Shown here in pieces: positions 37,563 to 45,410 of a stretch of 64,000 nt of DNA. The notes beneath the pieces were generated by a model, which was not told the DNA's origin, ran no database searches, and worked only from the letters and a program-made list of their open reading frames with translations. The position numbers and the translations under genes were made by a program. Source of the stretch: Flavobacterium limnophilum (GTDB lineage: Bacteria; Bacteroidota; Bacteroidia; Flavobacteriales; Flavobacteriaceae); contig NZ_CP114289.2 of assembly GCF_027111315.2 (NCBI RefSeq), forward strand, positions 1,550,001 to 1,614,000, read 5' to 3'. Within the stretch, counting starts at the first letter, position 1. The number at the start of each line of letters is the position of its first letter.

Positions 37563-38288
37563 ATGGAACCTCTTTTTTTGATTATCCTGTTTGTCGTTGC
37601 CTTTCTCTATGCCTCAATCGGTCACGGTGGAGCCAGCGGCTATTTGGCCTTGATGGCAATATTTGGCGTGGAAGCCGCAACCATGAAATCTTCGGCCATG
37701 GTCCTGAATTTATTCGTGGCTGGCGTATCTTTTTACAGTTATTGTAAAGGCGGTTATTTCAAATGGAAAATATTGTTCCCTTTTGTCCTCGCCTCGATGC
37801 CCGCGGCTTTTTTTGGAGCCAAACTCTCCATCGACCCGACCTTTTACAAAATCTCGCTGGGAGTTTGTCTACTGATTGCCGTTGCCCGAATGTTGTTTCA
37901 GCCAAAATCCGATCCCGATCAAGATCTCAAAACGCCAAACGTTACTATCGCTCTGCTCATTGGAGCGGTCATAGGGCTTTTTTCGGGAATGATCGGAATT
38001 GGCGGAGGCATCCTTTTGGGACCAATACTGATTGTTTTCGGCTGGGCCAATTTAAAACAGGCCGCAGCGGTATCGGCAGCCTTCATTTGGTTGAATTCCG
38101 TGACGGGTTTGTTGGGCACGCTAAGTTCTGGACTGCAGCTGTCGCCAATGATACTGCTTTGGATAGCCGTTGCCTTTGCGGGAGGTTTTCTGGGAGCTTG
38201 GTCGGGCAGCTTTAAATTTTCGGAAGTCAAATTGCGCTACATCTTGGCCACCGTTTTGGTAATGGCCAGCATTAAATTGATTTTTTAA
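37563..38288 (+). CDS. TSUP (TauE/SafE) family anion transporter
   Basis: 241 residues from ATG 37563 with about eight hydrophobic segments and the duplicated TSUP layout; the first copy has ASIGHGGASGYLALM (residues ~16-30) and the second GLFSGMIGIGGGILLGPILIVFGW (~140-163), the two Gly-rich signatures. TSUP proteins move sulfite, sulfonates or small organic anions. Lying between a nif ferredoxin gene and nifV, it may handle a sulfur compound, an organic acid or an oxyanion needed for the cofactor; the substrate is not evident. The ~300-base gap upstream holds only the repeat. Confidence 0.88.
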   Translation: MEPLFLIILFVVAFLYASIGHGGASGYLALMAIFGVEAATMKSSAMVLNLFVAGVSFYSYCKGGYFKWKILFPFVLASMPAAFFGAKLSIDPTFYKISLGVCLLIAVARMLFQPKSDPDQDLKTPNVTIALLIGAVIGLFSGMIGIGGGILLGPILIVFGWANLKQAAAVSAAFIWLNSVTGLLGTLSSGLQLSPMILLWIAVAFAGGFLGAWSGSFKFSEVKLRYILATVLVMASIKLIF

Positions 38289-38336
38289 CCCATTGGGTGT
38301 AATTAATGAAAATTTCAATTAATCTAAAAAAAAATA

Positions 38337-38473
38337 AACCACATAGAAATAAAGAAGAGAAAAAGAAATGAGATCGACCAATACTTTGGTTTCAACATAG
38401 CCTATGTATTCTAAAATCAAGTGAAACGACTAATAAAAACCAACAATAGCTATGTTTCTATGCGTTTAAAAAA
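38337..38473. repeat. ~130-bp nif-region repeat, copy B
   Basis: More diverged than the others: ACCACATAGAAATAAAGAAG at the left, ACATAGCCTATGTATTCTAA in the middle, AAGTGAAACGAC, and CTATGTTTCTATGCGTTTAA at the right end. It fills the gap before nifV. Confidence 0.8.
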
Positions 38474-38509
38474 AATCACCGTGCTAATTTTAACTTAAAA
38501 ACCTTTCCC

Positions 38510-39628
38510 ATGACACCCTACATAATAGACACCACGCTACGAGATGGAGAACAAGCTCCAGGAGTTGTTTTTTCCAGAAAAGAAAAGATGAAAATCGCCG
38601 CCATGCTCGACGAATTGGGCGTTGATGAGGTCGAAATAGGAACCCCCGCCATCGGCAAGGAAGAACAAACCACTATCAAGGCCATTGCCTCGGCGGGCTT
38701 CTCCTATAAAACCTCAAGTTGGTGCAGGGCCAATCTGGAAGACATTCAAGAAGCAACAAAACTAGGTACGACCTCCATCAATATTTCCTTGCCGGTTTCG
38801 GACATCCAGATGGAAACCATGGGAAAATCCAGAAAATGGGTGTTGGCAAAATTGGCGGAAACGACCCAATACGCTTCCCATTATTTTTCGCATACTACCG
38901 TTGGAGCGCAAGATGCCACTAGAGCCAACATCCCTTTTTTGAAAGAATACATCTTTTGTGCCCGGGAAAACGGAGCCAATCGGGTGCGGATTGCCGACAC
39001 GGTGGGCATTTCGACGCCATTGGAAATCCAGCAATTGTTTTTGGAACTGACCAACAGTTTCCCGACCATGGAATTCGAATTTCACGGACACAACGACTTG
39101 GGAATGGCCACCGCCAATGCCATCACGGCTTACCAATCGGGAGCCAAATGCATCAGCGCCACCGTAAACGGCTTGGGCGAAAGAGCGGGCAATTCCGTGT
39201 TGGAGGAATTCATCGCCTATTTGGCCTACAAAGAAAACAACCGGACGTACAACACCCGAATCATTTCGACGCTTTGCAACTATGTGGCGGAAAATTCCAG
39301 CGTGAAATTGTCCATCAACAAACCACTCATTGGCGAAAAAGTGCATACCCACGAATCGGGAATACACACCTCGGCCATCCTGAAAAACAGGGCTTCCTAC
39401 CAATTCATCAACCCTTTGGATTTTGGACGGGAGAATGCAGGATTTTGTTTTGGCAAGCATTCGGGCAAAGCCTCCATCCATCATTTTTTTAAAGAAAAAA
39501 ACCTCCATTTCGACGAGAATATAGTGCAATATATTTTGAAGGCGGTCAAGCAAAAAGCATCCTCCTGGAAAAGACCGCTGACCGAAACGGACGTAATGAA
39601 CCTATACGAACAATCCATTTGTTCCTGA
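38510..39628 (+). CDS. nifV: Homocitrate synthase NifV
   Basis: 372 residues. DTTLRDGEQAPGVVFS at the N-terminus is the catalytic signature of the homocitrate/isopropylmalate synthase family; FEFHGHNDLGMA carries the metal-binding His pair and GEKVHTHESGIHTSA the third conserved block. NifV condenses acetyl-CoA and 2-oxoglutarate into homocitrate, the organic ligand of molybdenum in FeMo-co. Its length without the LeuA regulatory domain and its nif neighbourhood separate it from leucine biosynthesis. Followed by the NifX-like gene after 37 bases. Confidence 0.95.
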   Translation: MTPYIIDTTLRDGEQAPGVVFSRKEKMKIAAMLDELGVDEVEIGTPAIGKEEQTTIKAIASAGFSYKTSSWCRANLEDIQEATKLGTTSINISLPVSDIQMETMGKSRKWVLAKLAETTQYASHYFSHTTVGAQDATRANIPFLKEYIFCARENGANRVRIADTVGISTPLEIQQLFLELTNSFPTMEFEFHGHNDLGMATANAITAYQSGAKCISATVNGLGERAGNSVLEEFIAYLAYKENNRTYNTRIISTLCNYVAENSSVKLSINKPLIGEKVHTHESGIHTSAILKNRASYQFINPLDFGRENAGFCFGKHSGKASIHHFFKEKNLHFDENIVQYILKAVKQKASSWKRPLTETDVMNLYEQSICS

Positions 39629-39665
39629 AAACAAGAACTGAAGTTGAATTTAATCCCTAGAAAAA

Positions 39666-40067
39666 ATGAACATCATCATCCCGGTAATCGACGACAACGA
39701 AGGCAAATACAGCATGGCCAAAGGCTTTCACAACACCGAACACGTTTGTGTGTACAACACCCTGAACAGCAGCTACGAATGGTTCAAGAACAAGGACATC
39801 AGCAATTCCGAAGACACCTTGAGCCTGTCCCTGAAACGCAAGGGAATTTACACCATCATCACCAGCCAGATTCCTTTCCTTGCCTTGAGATTGTTCAAGG
39901 AGAGCGGTTTGCTGGTCTATAAAGCCAAAAGCAAGAGCCTCGAAAAAAACATCGAGTTTTTCTTGAACGACGAACTGGAATCCTTCTCGCACCAAATGCA
40001 TTTTGGCGCAGCCGGTTCCGCTTGTAGCTCCTGTAGTTCCTCCTCCTGTGGGCCGAATTGCAACTAA
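39666..40067 (+). CDS. NifX/NifB-C-like cofactor-binding protein with Cys-rich tail
   Basis: 133 residues. Residues 1-105 look like a dinitrogenase FeMo-cofactor biosynthesis domain (MNIIIPVIDDNEGKYSMAKGFHNTEHVCVYN, then RKGIYTIITSQIPFLALRLFKESGLLVYKAKSKSLEKNI), the fold shared by NifX, NafY and the C-terminus of NifB. The tail from residue 112 has four cysteines at 120, 123, 128 and 132 in a Ser-rich setting. It probably binds or carries NifB-co or another Fe-S precursor. The tail resembles the Cys-rich end of NifB upstream. Probably cotranscribed with nifV. Confidence 0.78.
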   Translation: MNIIIPVIDDNEGKYSMAKGFHNTEHVCVYNTLNSSYEWFKNKDISNSEDTLSLSLKRKGIYTIITSQIPFLALRLFKESGLLVYKAKSKSLEKNIEFFLNDELESFSHQMHFGAAGSACSSCSSSSCGPNCN

Positions 40068-40184
40068 TAAAATAGACGGAGATGGATTTTTGAGAACAAT
40101 TTCATCAAATTAATGATTTGTCTTCGTCAGTTCGAGATAGAATTTTTATTCTAAAAAAACAATATAAAATGACGTTAGTAGCTT

Positions 40185-40258
40185 ATCGTCAGTTCGAGTG
40201 AATTTTTTAAAAATGCGAATAGCTTTTTTAGAAAATTTGTATCGAGAACTATTTTTAT
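40185..40258. repeat. Related half-copy of the two-hairpin repeat
   Basis: CGTCAGTTCGAGTGAATTTT, AAAATGCGAATAGCTTTTTT and TTGTATCGAGAACT follow the same order as the left half of the 37303 copy but are diverged. It sits directly before the full inverted copy in a 384-base gap without genes. Confidence 0.65.
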
Positions 40259-40271
40259 TAAAAACGTCAAT

Positions 40272-40408
40272 GGTAGTGTTTTATTAAAAAATGCGACAGC
40301 TTTTTTAATAAAATGTATCGAGAACGCTACAATCATTAAGGCTTCTCGATACAATTTTTGATAGTAAAGCTGTCGCATTACTATTAAAAACCACTCGAAG
40401 TGACGGTC
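40272..40408. repeat. Two-hairpin repeat, copy 2
   Basis: Reverse complement of 37303-37438 with few differences. GTGTTTTATTAAAAAATGCG / ATAAAATGTATCGAGAAC forms the first half and CTTCTCGATACAATTTTTGA / ACCACTCGAAGTGACGG the second. With copy 1 it brackets the TSUP, nifV and nifX-like genes. Confidence 0.85.
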
Positions 40409-40451
40409 AAATAATCGTTGATCAAAAATCTGCAATAATAAATTTATAACC

Positions 40452-40670
40452 ATGGCACTAAGCAAAGCACTAGAATTCGTACACGCGGCAAGCAGGAGTG
40501 AAAAATTAAGAACCGCCTGCTCCAATTATTCGAAAGAAAAATTGCTGCTACTGTTAAATTTCAGCGAGCTGGAGTTTGAAGATGCCCTAAACATGCAATT
40601 GGTGCAATGCCAAACCTATGAAGAAGCCGAGGTTTTCCAAGAAATAAAAATGTGGTTTTTATTGCTTTGA
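40452..40670 (+). CDS. Small nif-cluster protein, possibly Nif11-like
   Basis: 72 residues. MALSKALEFVHAASRSEKLRTACSNYSKEKLLLLLNFSELEFEDAL follows the loose pattern of Nif11-type small proteins (a helix with EF and hydrophobic positions, then a turn and a second helix), but the match is by eye and weak. Two Cys (23 and 53), C-terminus MWFLLL. Good ATG at 40452 after the repeat block. Placed after the NifX-like gene in the same direction, so a nitrogen fixation role is likely but unproven. Confidence 0.6.
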   Translation: MALSKALEFVHAASRSEKLRTACSNYSKEKLLLLLNFSELEFEDALNMQLVQCQTYEEAEVFQEIKMWFLLL

Positions 40671-40696
40671 CCCACCGTCAAATGCAATTAAATATT

Positions 40697-40825
40697 AAAC
40701 GCATAGAAACATAGAAAAAAGAGTTGAATAGCTCCATTCTTGGGTTCACATAGCTTATGCGTTCTAAAAAAAAGTGAAACGCCTTTAAATATCAACACAA
40801 ACTATGTTTCTATGTGTTTAAAAAC
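40697..40825. repeat. ~130-bp nif-region repeat, copy C
   Basis: AAACGCATAGAAACATAG at the left, GGGTTCACATAGCTTATGCG inside, AAGTGAAACGCC, and CTATGTTTCTATGTGTTTAA at the right. Confidence 0.85.
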
Positions 40826-40858
40826 AATGAATTACGCCCATTAAAAAAAACAAATATC

Positions 40859-41158
40859 ATGATATACAGAGATTTAGAAAAAGTACGCACCATTATTGAC
40901 GAGGCCACCGGCTTGGAAGTTTCTTACGCCTATGACGACCTGGTATTTCCGGATCACACGGCCTTCATCATCCAGTTTGACGATGCCAAGGCCACCCATT
41001 TTTTTGGCTATTTCCACAAAGATTGTAATCCCGCCGACCAAAGAGATCTGGAAGACAAACTAACCGCTGCCAGCCTCAAACAAAAATGCCAACTCACCTT
41101 CAAGGGAAGTTTTAACCTCGAACAAAAAGGCGAAGAAGTAAATATTCATTTTTTATAA
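40859..41158 (+). CDS. Nif-cluster protein of unknown function, 99 residues
   Basis: Starts at ATG 40859; the in-frame upstream start at 40814 lies in the repeat. The protein has an alpha/beta look: MIYRDLEKVRTIIDEATGLEVSYAYDDLVFPDHTAFIIQFDD, a phenylalanine-rich HFFGYFHKDC, then an acidic helix and a C-terminal beta segment. Two Cys at about 71 and 82. No family recognised and no catalytic motif. Its G+C-rich codon use resembles the nif genes rather than the AT-rich cargo further right, which supports it as part of the cluster. Confidence 0.6.
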   Translation: MIYRDLEKVRTIIDEATGLEVSYAYDDLVFPDHTAFIIQFDDAKATHFFGYFHKDCNPADQRDLEDKLTAASLKQKCQLTFKGSFNLEQKGEEVNIHFL

Positions 41159-41202
41159 AAACCCCTTTGTCTCCAATTATTTTTATAAACAAAGAAAAAT
41201 GG

Positions 41203-41330
41203 AAACGCATAGAAACATAGAAAAAAAGAGTTGGATAGCCCAATTCTTGGGTTCACATAGCTTATGTATTCTAGAATAAAGTGAAACGCCTTTCTAAATT
41301 TAGAAAAACTATGTTTCTATGCGTTTAAAA
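41203..41330. repeat. ~130-bp nif-region repeat, copy D
   Basis: GAAACGCATAGAAACATAG at the left, GGGTTCACATAGCTTATG inside, AAGTGAAACGCC, TCTAAATTTAGA and CTATGTTTCTATGCGTTT at the right end. It is followed directly by a tandem array derived from its right half. Confidence 0.85.
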
Positions 41331-41332
41331 TA

Positions 41333-41560
41333 ATTGACATTGAATTACGACTATGATGTAGTTGCCTAACTATGCATTCTAAAATAAAGTGAAACGCCTT
41401 TCTAAATTTAGAAAAACTATGTTTCTATGCGTTTAAAAAAATTGACATTGAATTACGACTATGATGTAGTTGCCTAACTATGCATTCTAAAATAAAGTGA
41501 AACGCCTTTCTAAATTTAGAAAAACTATGTTTCTATGCGTTTAAAAAAATACACCCAACA
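41333..41560. repeat. 118-bp tandem duplication of the repeat's right half
   Basis: Two units starting ATTGACATTGAATTACGACT at 41333 and 41451 (period 118), each containing GTTGCCTAACTATGCATTCT, AAGTGAAACGCC and CTATGTTTCTATGCGTTT, almost identical to one another. With copy D the right-hand segment is present three times in a row. Confidence 0.9.
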
Positions 41561-41577
41561 AATTAAAAAACAAAGTT

Positions 41578-41970
41578 ATGAGCGAAAATAAACTAAATTG
41601 GAGAACATGGTTGCTGCAAGGCGACCAATACCTCAAAGCGTCAACGCCCAAAAGTGGCATCAGTCGGTTTGGCACCGAAGTGCGGTACAATTTGATATCG
41701 ATGTCCTTGGAAGCCTACATCATGGCCATCATGGATTTTCACCAAGCCTTGCCCCAAAACCACACCTACACCGACCTGATTATCGGACTGGAAACGGTAA
41801 TCCCCCTGGACGAAAAACTCAAGAACCGCATCCTGCAATACGAAAACATCCAATCCATCTGTTCCATCGAGAAATACCATACCGTGGCACCTACCGAAGC
41901 CGAACTCATCGATTTAAAAGGAGCCATCATCGAAATCAGCACGATGGCACACAGCATTTGTGCGGCTTAA
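41578..41970 (+). CDS. Nif-cluster protein of unknown function, HEPN-like helices
   Basis: 130 residues, helical and without membrane segments. NWRTWLLQGDQYLKAS followed by RYNLISMSLEAYIMAIMDFHQALPQNHTYTDLI resembles the nucleotidyltransferase-partner (HEPN-type) four-helix proteins, but this is a visual impression. The middle contains NIQSICSIEKYHTVAPTEAELIDLKGAIIEIS. Three-quarters of the residues are hydrophobic or polar helix formers; Cys at ~92 and near the C-terminus. Last gene of the nif cluster; codon use resembles the nif genes. A terminator-like hairpin follows. Confidence 0.6.
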   Translation: MSENKLNWRTWLLQGDQYLKASTPKSGISRFGTEVRYNLISMSLEAYIMAIMDFHQALPQNHTYTDLIIGLETVIPLDEKLKNRILQYENIQSICSIEKYHTVAPTEAELIDLKGAIIEISTMAHSICAA

Positions 41971-41992
41971 AAGAACTTTTTTTAAACAAAAA

Positions 41993-42028
41993 TATTCCCT
42001 GATTGTGTATGCAGTTGGGGATTTTTTT
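41993..42028 (+). terminator. Terminator-like hairpin at the end of the nif cluster
   Basis: ATTCCCTGATTG / CAGTTGGGGATTTTTTT; pairing TCCCT with GGGGA and a long T run. Very similar to the hairpin at 23530-23565. Confidence 0.6.
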
Positions 42029-42113
42029 ATGCAGTTTTGGCTGTAAAAATTTTGTAAGAAATAAAAGATTATTTTAGATAATTTGTAATCTGAATTGTAT
42101 ATATTTGAAAAAC
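42020..42113. repeat. Leader repeat, copy 3
   Basis: AAAAATTTTGTAAGAAATAA, AATTTGTAATCTGAATTGTA and TATATTTGAAA match copy 2 closely. It begins in the terminator T run and precedes the PutAbiC-like gene. Confidence 0.65.
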
Positions 42114-42205
42114 GAAATAAACTTTCGCCAATCTATCTAACCGAATCTGAGTGTATAAATAGAAGATTTATGGTTAAAAAGTTTATAAGCAATTAAAAAA
42201 ACGAA

Positions 42206-43183
42206 ATGTCAGAAAAGAAAACTCCTTACGAAACATATAAAAAACAAAGTTGGTTTAACCAAAATATGATTGAAACATTGATTATTTTAGGGGGTCTTAT
42301 AACTATAAATTTAATATTTTTTGCAGATGTTTATAGAGAAACTGATACTTTAAATATTGAAGGTGCAGCTCATCTTGGAGATTTTGTAGGCGGATTTATT
42401 GGTTCAATATTTACACTAGTCAGTATCGTATTGCTTTATTCAACTCTTAAAGACCAAAGAACATCCTCAAGCATTGAGAAATTTGAAACTAAATATTTTG
42501 AACTTGTTAAGATGCATCGTGATAATGTTTCGGAAATGGGTTTGAAAGAACATTTAGGAAAAAAAATATTTGTTATCCTTATTAGAGAATTTCGAGAAAT
42601 TTTAAAAATAACTCTAAAAATTTCAAAAGAATGTAATCAGAGTTTTGAACAAAAAGAACTTTTTGTAATTTCTTATTATGCACTATTTTTTGGAGTTGGA
42701 CCAAATTCATCAAGAATGCTTAAAGCAGCATTAATAGATTATGATATTGACTTTGTTAATAGATTCGAAAAAGCATTAAATAATAGTGAAACAAAAAAAA
42801 GCATAAAAGAGAATAGAAATTTGAAATATGTTCCATTTGAAGGACACCAATCTAGGCTCGGGCATTATTATAGACATTTATATCAAACAGTATGTTATGT
42901 TGATAATCAAACATCAAAAATTGATAAATATGAATATGTTAAGACAATTAGAGCGCAGCTTACTACACACGAACAAGCATTACTTTTTATTAATTCTTTA
43001 ACTCCAATAGGAAAAGTTTGGTGGGATAAAGGTTTACTATTGAGATATCGATTTGTACAAAATATTCCATATCGTTTTTTTGATGAGGAAACAGAAATAG
43101 AAATGCTAAAATTATTTCCTGAAGATTATTTTGAATGGCAAGAAAATAATTCAGAGACTAAAGATAAATTACAACCTTCATAA
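42206..43183 (+). CDS. PutAbiC-type putative abortive infection protein
   Basis: 325 residues. Two membrane segments near the N-terminus (about 22-42 and 58-82), then a helical cytosolic domain with KYFELVKMHRDNVSEMGLKEH and, later, RLGHYYRHLYQTVCYVDNQ, the two conserved blocks of the PutAbiC (putative phage abortive infection) family. Members are thought to block phage propagation by damaging the host cell on infection; the mechanism is unknown. AT-rich, preceded by a leader repeat and followed by a PIN-domain gene, it looks like part of a small defence cargo. Confidence 0.78.
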   Translation: MSEKKTPYETYKKQSWFNQNMIETLIILGGLITINLIFFADVYRETDTLNIEGAAHLGDFVGGFIGSIFTLVSIVLLYSTLKDQRTSSSIEKFETKYFELVKMHRDNVSEMGLKEHLGKKIFVILIREFREILKITLKISKECNQSFEQKELFVISYYALFFGVGPNSSRMLKAALIDYDIDFVNRFEKALNNSETKKSIKENRNLKYVPFEGHQSRLGHYYRHLYQTVCYVDNQTSKIDKYEYVKTIRAQLTTHEQALLFINSLTPIGKVWWDKGLLLRYRFVQNIPYRFFDEETEIEMLKLFPEDYFEWQENNSETKDKLQPS

Positions 43184-43245
43184 AAAATATGGAATTTAAA
43201 ATATGAATGTGCAGGGCTTGGAAATAATAATTTAGAATTTCAACT

Positions 43246-44001
43246 ATGGAAATCATTGACACAAATATTTTATATTATAAGTTTAAAAACCCGAAATATT
43301 ATATTGATATTCGGGACAAAAATATTAGTTCAGTTAATGCTCTTGAATTTTTAAAAAATATTGAAAAAGTTCACACAAATTCAGCTAAGTTCTATATCCC
43401 TTTGAACAGCGGCTTAAATTTCCATTTCGGTATTTTGATTTCAAAGTTTCATAAAAATAGGGCTTTCAACAAAAGACTGTCGGATTGTGTAACTTTTGAA
43501 TTTAACAATGACTTTCCGAGTTACAATTTGTATAATAATCTGTCTGTTCAACAAGTAATCAACAATAAACAAAATGAGCTTTTAAAGGCTTCAATTAATT
43601 TCCTTGCAAAAGAAGATTTCAAAGACATATATTCCAAATACAATTTTTTAATAGACAACAACTTGAATTGTATTTCTCTTGAACAAATAGACGTCGATTT
43701 AGCTCTTGAGTTACTAAACAAATTTCTCTTAAATCATTCTCTGAAAGATGATTTTAGAAATTGTTGGAATGATTTATTAATTGCTTCAATTGCAGTTAAT
43801 AGAAATCTGAATTTAGTTTCAAAGGACAAATTACTAAATCAATTTGTTTCAGCAGAGTTTGGAATTAAGGAAAAAAGAATAACGAATGAAGTAACTGAAT
43901 ATAACTTTTCTTCAAATGAAGTAACTGAAAGGAAACACGAAAAATTTGAGAGTAAAGGGTATATAAATAGAAGTTGGAATTATCGATTGAAAACAAAATA
44001 G
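43246..44001 (+). CDS. PIN-domain-like protein, possible RNase
   Basis: 251 residues. MEIIDTNILYYKFKNP at the N-terminus (Asp5) and DDFRNCWNDLLIASIAVNRNLNLVSKDKLLNQF at about 175-205 contain the acidic residues expected of a PIN nuclease active site. The middle is longer than in VapC toxins and has no recognised domain; the C-terminus is Lys/Arg/Glu-rich. It follows the PutAbiC-like gene by 62 bases in the same direction and may act with it. No VapB-type antitoxin is adjacent. Confidence 0.62.
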   Translation: MEIIDTNILYYKFKNPKYYIDIRDKNISSVNALEFLKNIEKVHTNSAKFYIPLNSGLNFHFGILISKFHKNRAFNKRLSDCVTFEFNNDFPSYNLYNNLSVQQVINNKQNELLKASINFLAKEDFKDIYSKYNFLIDNNLNCISLEQIDVDLALELLNKFLLNHSLKDDFRNCWNDLLIASIAVNRNLNLVSKDKLLNQFVSAEFGIKEKRITNEVTEYNFSSNEVTERKHEKFESKGYINRSWNYRLKTK

Positions 44002-44273
44002 GACTGCTTATAGTAAGGGTTTTGCGTCAAGCGATAACTTACTTAGATTGATTACACCAGATCCGAAGTTTTCTTTAAAAATAAACGTCCTTAAAATGCA
44101 ATTTTGCCCCAGCTATTCGAAGTGTTCTTAAAAATTAAACGTTCTTAAAGTCCGGTTTTGCTGCGAAGTCTCCCGACTTCGTACCCATTCCAACAGACAA
44201 CCTCCTCCCCAACGGATTGAAAGTTTTAAAAAAACTGGAATTGAAAAATAAATAAAAACCAATATAATAAATA

Positions 44274-44978
44274 ATGAGAAAATTTATTCTGACAACAATA
44301 ATTCTTTTTCTTGGGCAAAATTTTGCAAATGCCTATACTTGCCAAGAAGAGAAAGTAGAATGTCCAATTGATGGAAAAAAAGTCAGCTTTTGTGTAACCA
44401 TGAGCATGACAACTTTTGGCTCTTTTAAAGATTTTCAACAACAAGGAGCCATTGGAAAACATTATGAAGAGTTGATAAACACTTGTCCTATATGTCACTT
44501 TTCAGGCTACATTGATGACTTTAAGGTGAAATTAAATGAGCAAGAAAAAAATACAATCAAGCAGTACTTAACCAAATTCAATGAAACAAAAATTGGTGAA
44601 GCACAACAATGCTTGATTGCAGCCGAAATTAAAGAAATACAAAAAAAGAAAAAAAATGAAATCGCTTTTTGTTATCTCACCGGATCCTATTTAATTCGTG
44701 ACAATGAAAAAGAACTTGAATTTAGAAAAGAATTACAATTAAAAGCCAAAAATAATTTAATCGCTTCTTTAGCCAATAACGAATACGAAGACAAAACGGT
44801 ATTTGCCAATATCTATTATTTAATTGCCGAGATGGAACGAAGAATTGGAAATTTCGACGAAGCCGTAAAATATTATGATTTTGCCATAAATGACGCAAAT
44901 AAAAAAGAATGGGTTGAAGCCGTGGCCAAAGAACAAAAAGAACTGGCAATAAAGAAAGACGATAATAATAAAATATAA
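44274..44978 (+). CDS. Exported DUF2225-like protein with CxxC motifs
   Basis: 234 residues with a signal peptide (MRKFILTTIILFLGQNFANA). The mature N-terminus has TCQEEKVECPIDGKKVSFCV and NTCPICHFSGYIDDF, two Cys pairs resembling the zinc-binding frame of DUF2225. The C-terminal half has helical hairpin repeats (ANIYYLIAEMERRIGNFDEAVKYYDFAI is TPR-like). The function is unknown. It may bind a metal in the periplasm. A tandem repeat block follows. Confidence 0.65.
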   Translation: MRKFILTTIILFLGQNFANAYTCQEEKVECPIDGKKVSFCVTMSMTTFGSFKDFQQQGAIGKHYEELINTCPICHFSGYIDDFKVKLNEQEKNTIKQYLTKFNETKIGEAQQCLIAAEIKEIQKKKKNEIAFCYLTGSYLIRDNEKELEFRKELQLKAKNNLIASLANNEYEDKTVFANIYYLIAEMERRIGNFDEAVKYYDFAINDANKKEWVEAVAKEQKELAIKKDDNNKI

Positions 44979-44991
44979 ATGCCTGCCCAGA

Positions 44992-45410
44992 TTTTCGAAC
45001 TGTTCTTTAAAAATAAACGTTCTTAAAGTTGGTATTACTGCGTAAGTCTCCCGAATTTAGTCGCCACTGTGTCATTTCGACGAAGGAGAAATCACATAAC
45101 GAGAGCAACAATCGAGAGCAACTTATGTAATTTCCCAGATTCGAACTGTTCCTTAAAAGTAAACGTTCTTAAAGTTGGTATTACTGCGTAAGTCTCCAGA
45201 ATTTAGTCGCCACTGTGTCATTTCGACGAAGGAGAAATCACATAACGAGAGCAACAATCGAGAGCAACAATCGAGAGCAACTTATGTGATTTCCCAGCTA
45301 TTCGAACTGTTCCTTAAATAAACGTTCTTAAAATTTGGTATTACTGCGTAAGTCTCCCGAATTTTGTCGCCACTGTGTTATTTCGACCAACGGGAGAAAC
45401 GAAGTTCAGC
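44992..45410. repeat. Three tandem ~150-bp intergenic repeats
   Basis: Units start near 44992, 45141 and 45300 with TTCGAACTGTTCYTTAAA, then AAACGTTCTTAAA, GGTATTACTGCGTAAGTCTC, GTCGCCACTGTGT and, in the first two, a hairpin GAAATCACATAA / TTATGTRATTTC enclosing two or three GAGAGCAAC motifs. A related fragment lies at 44060-44190. The 714-base gap 44979-45692 contains no gene. Confidence 0.85.
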
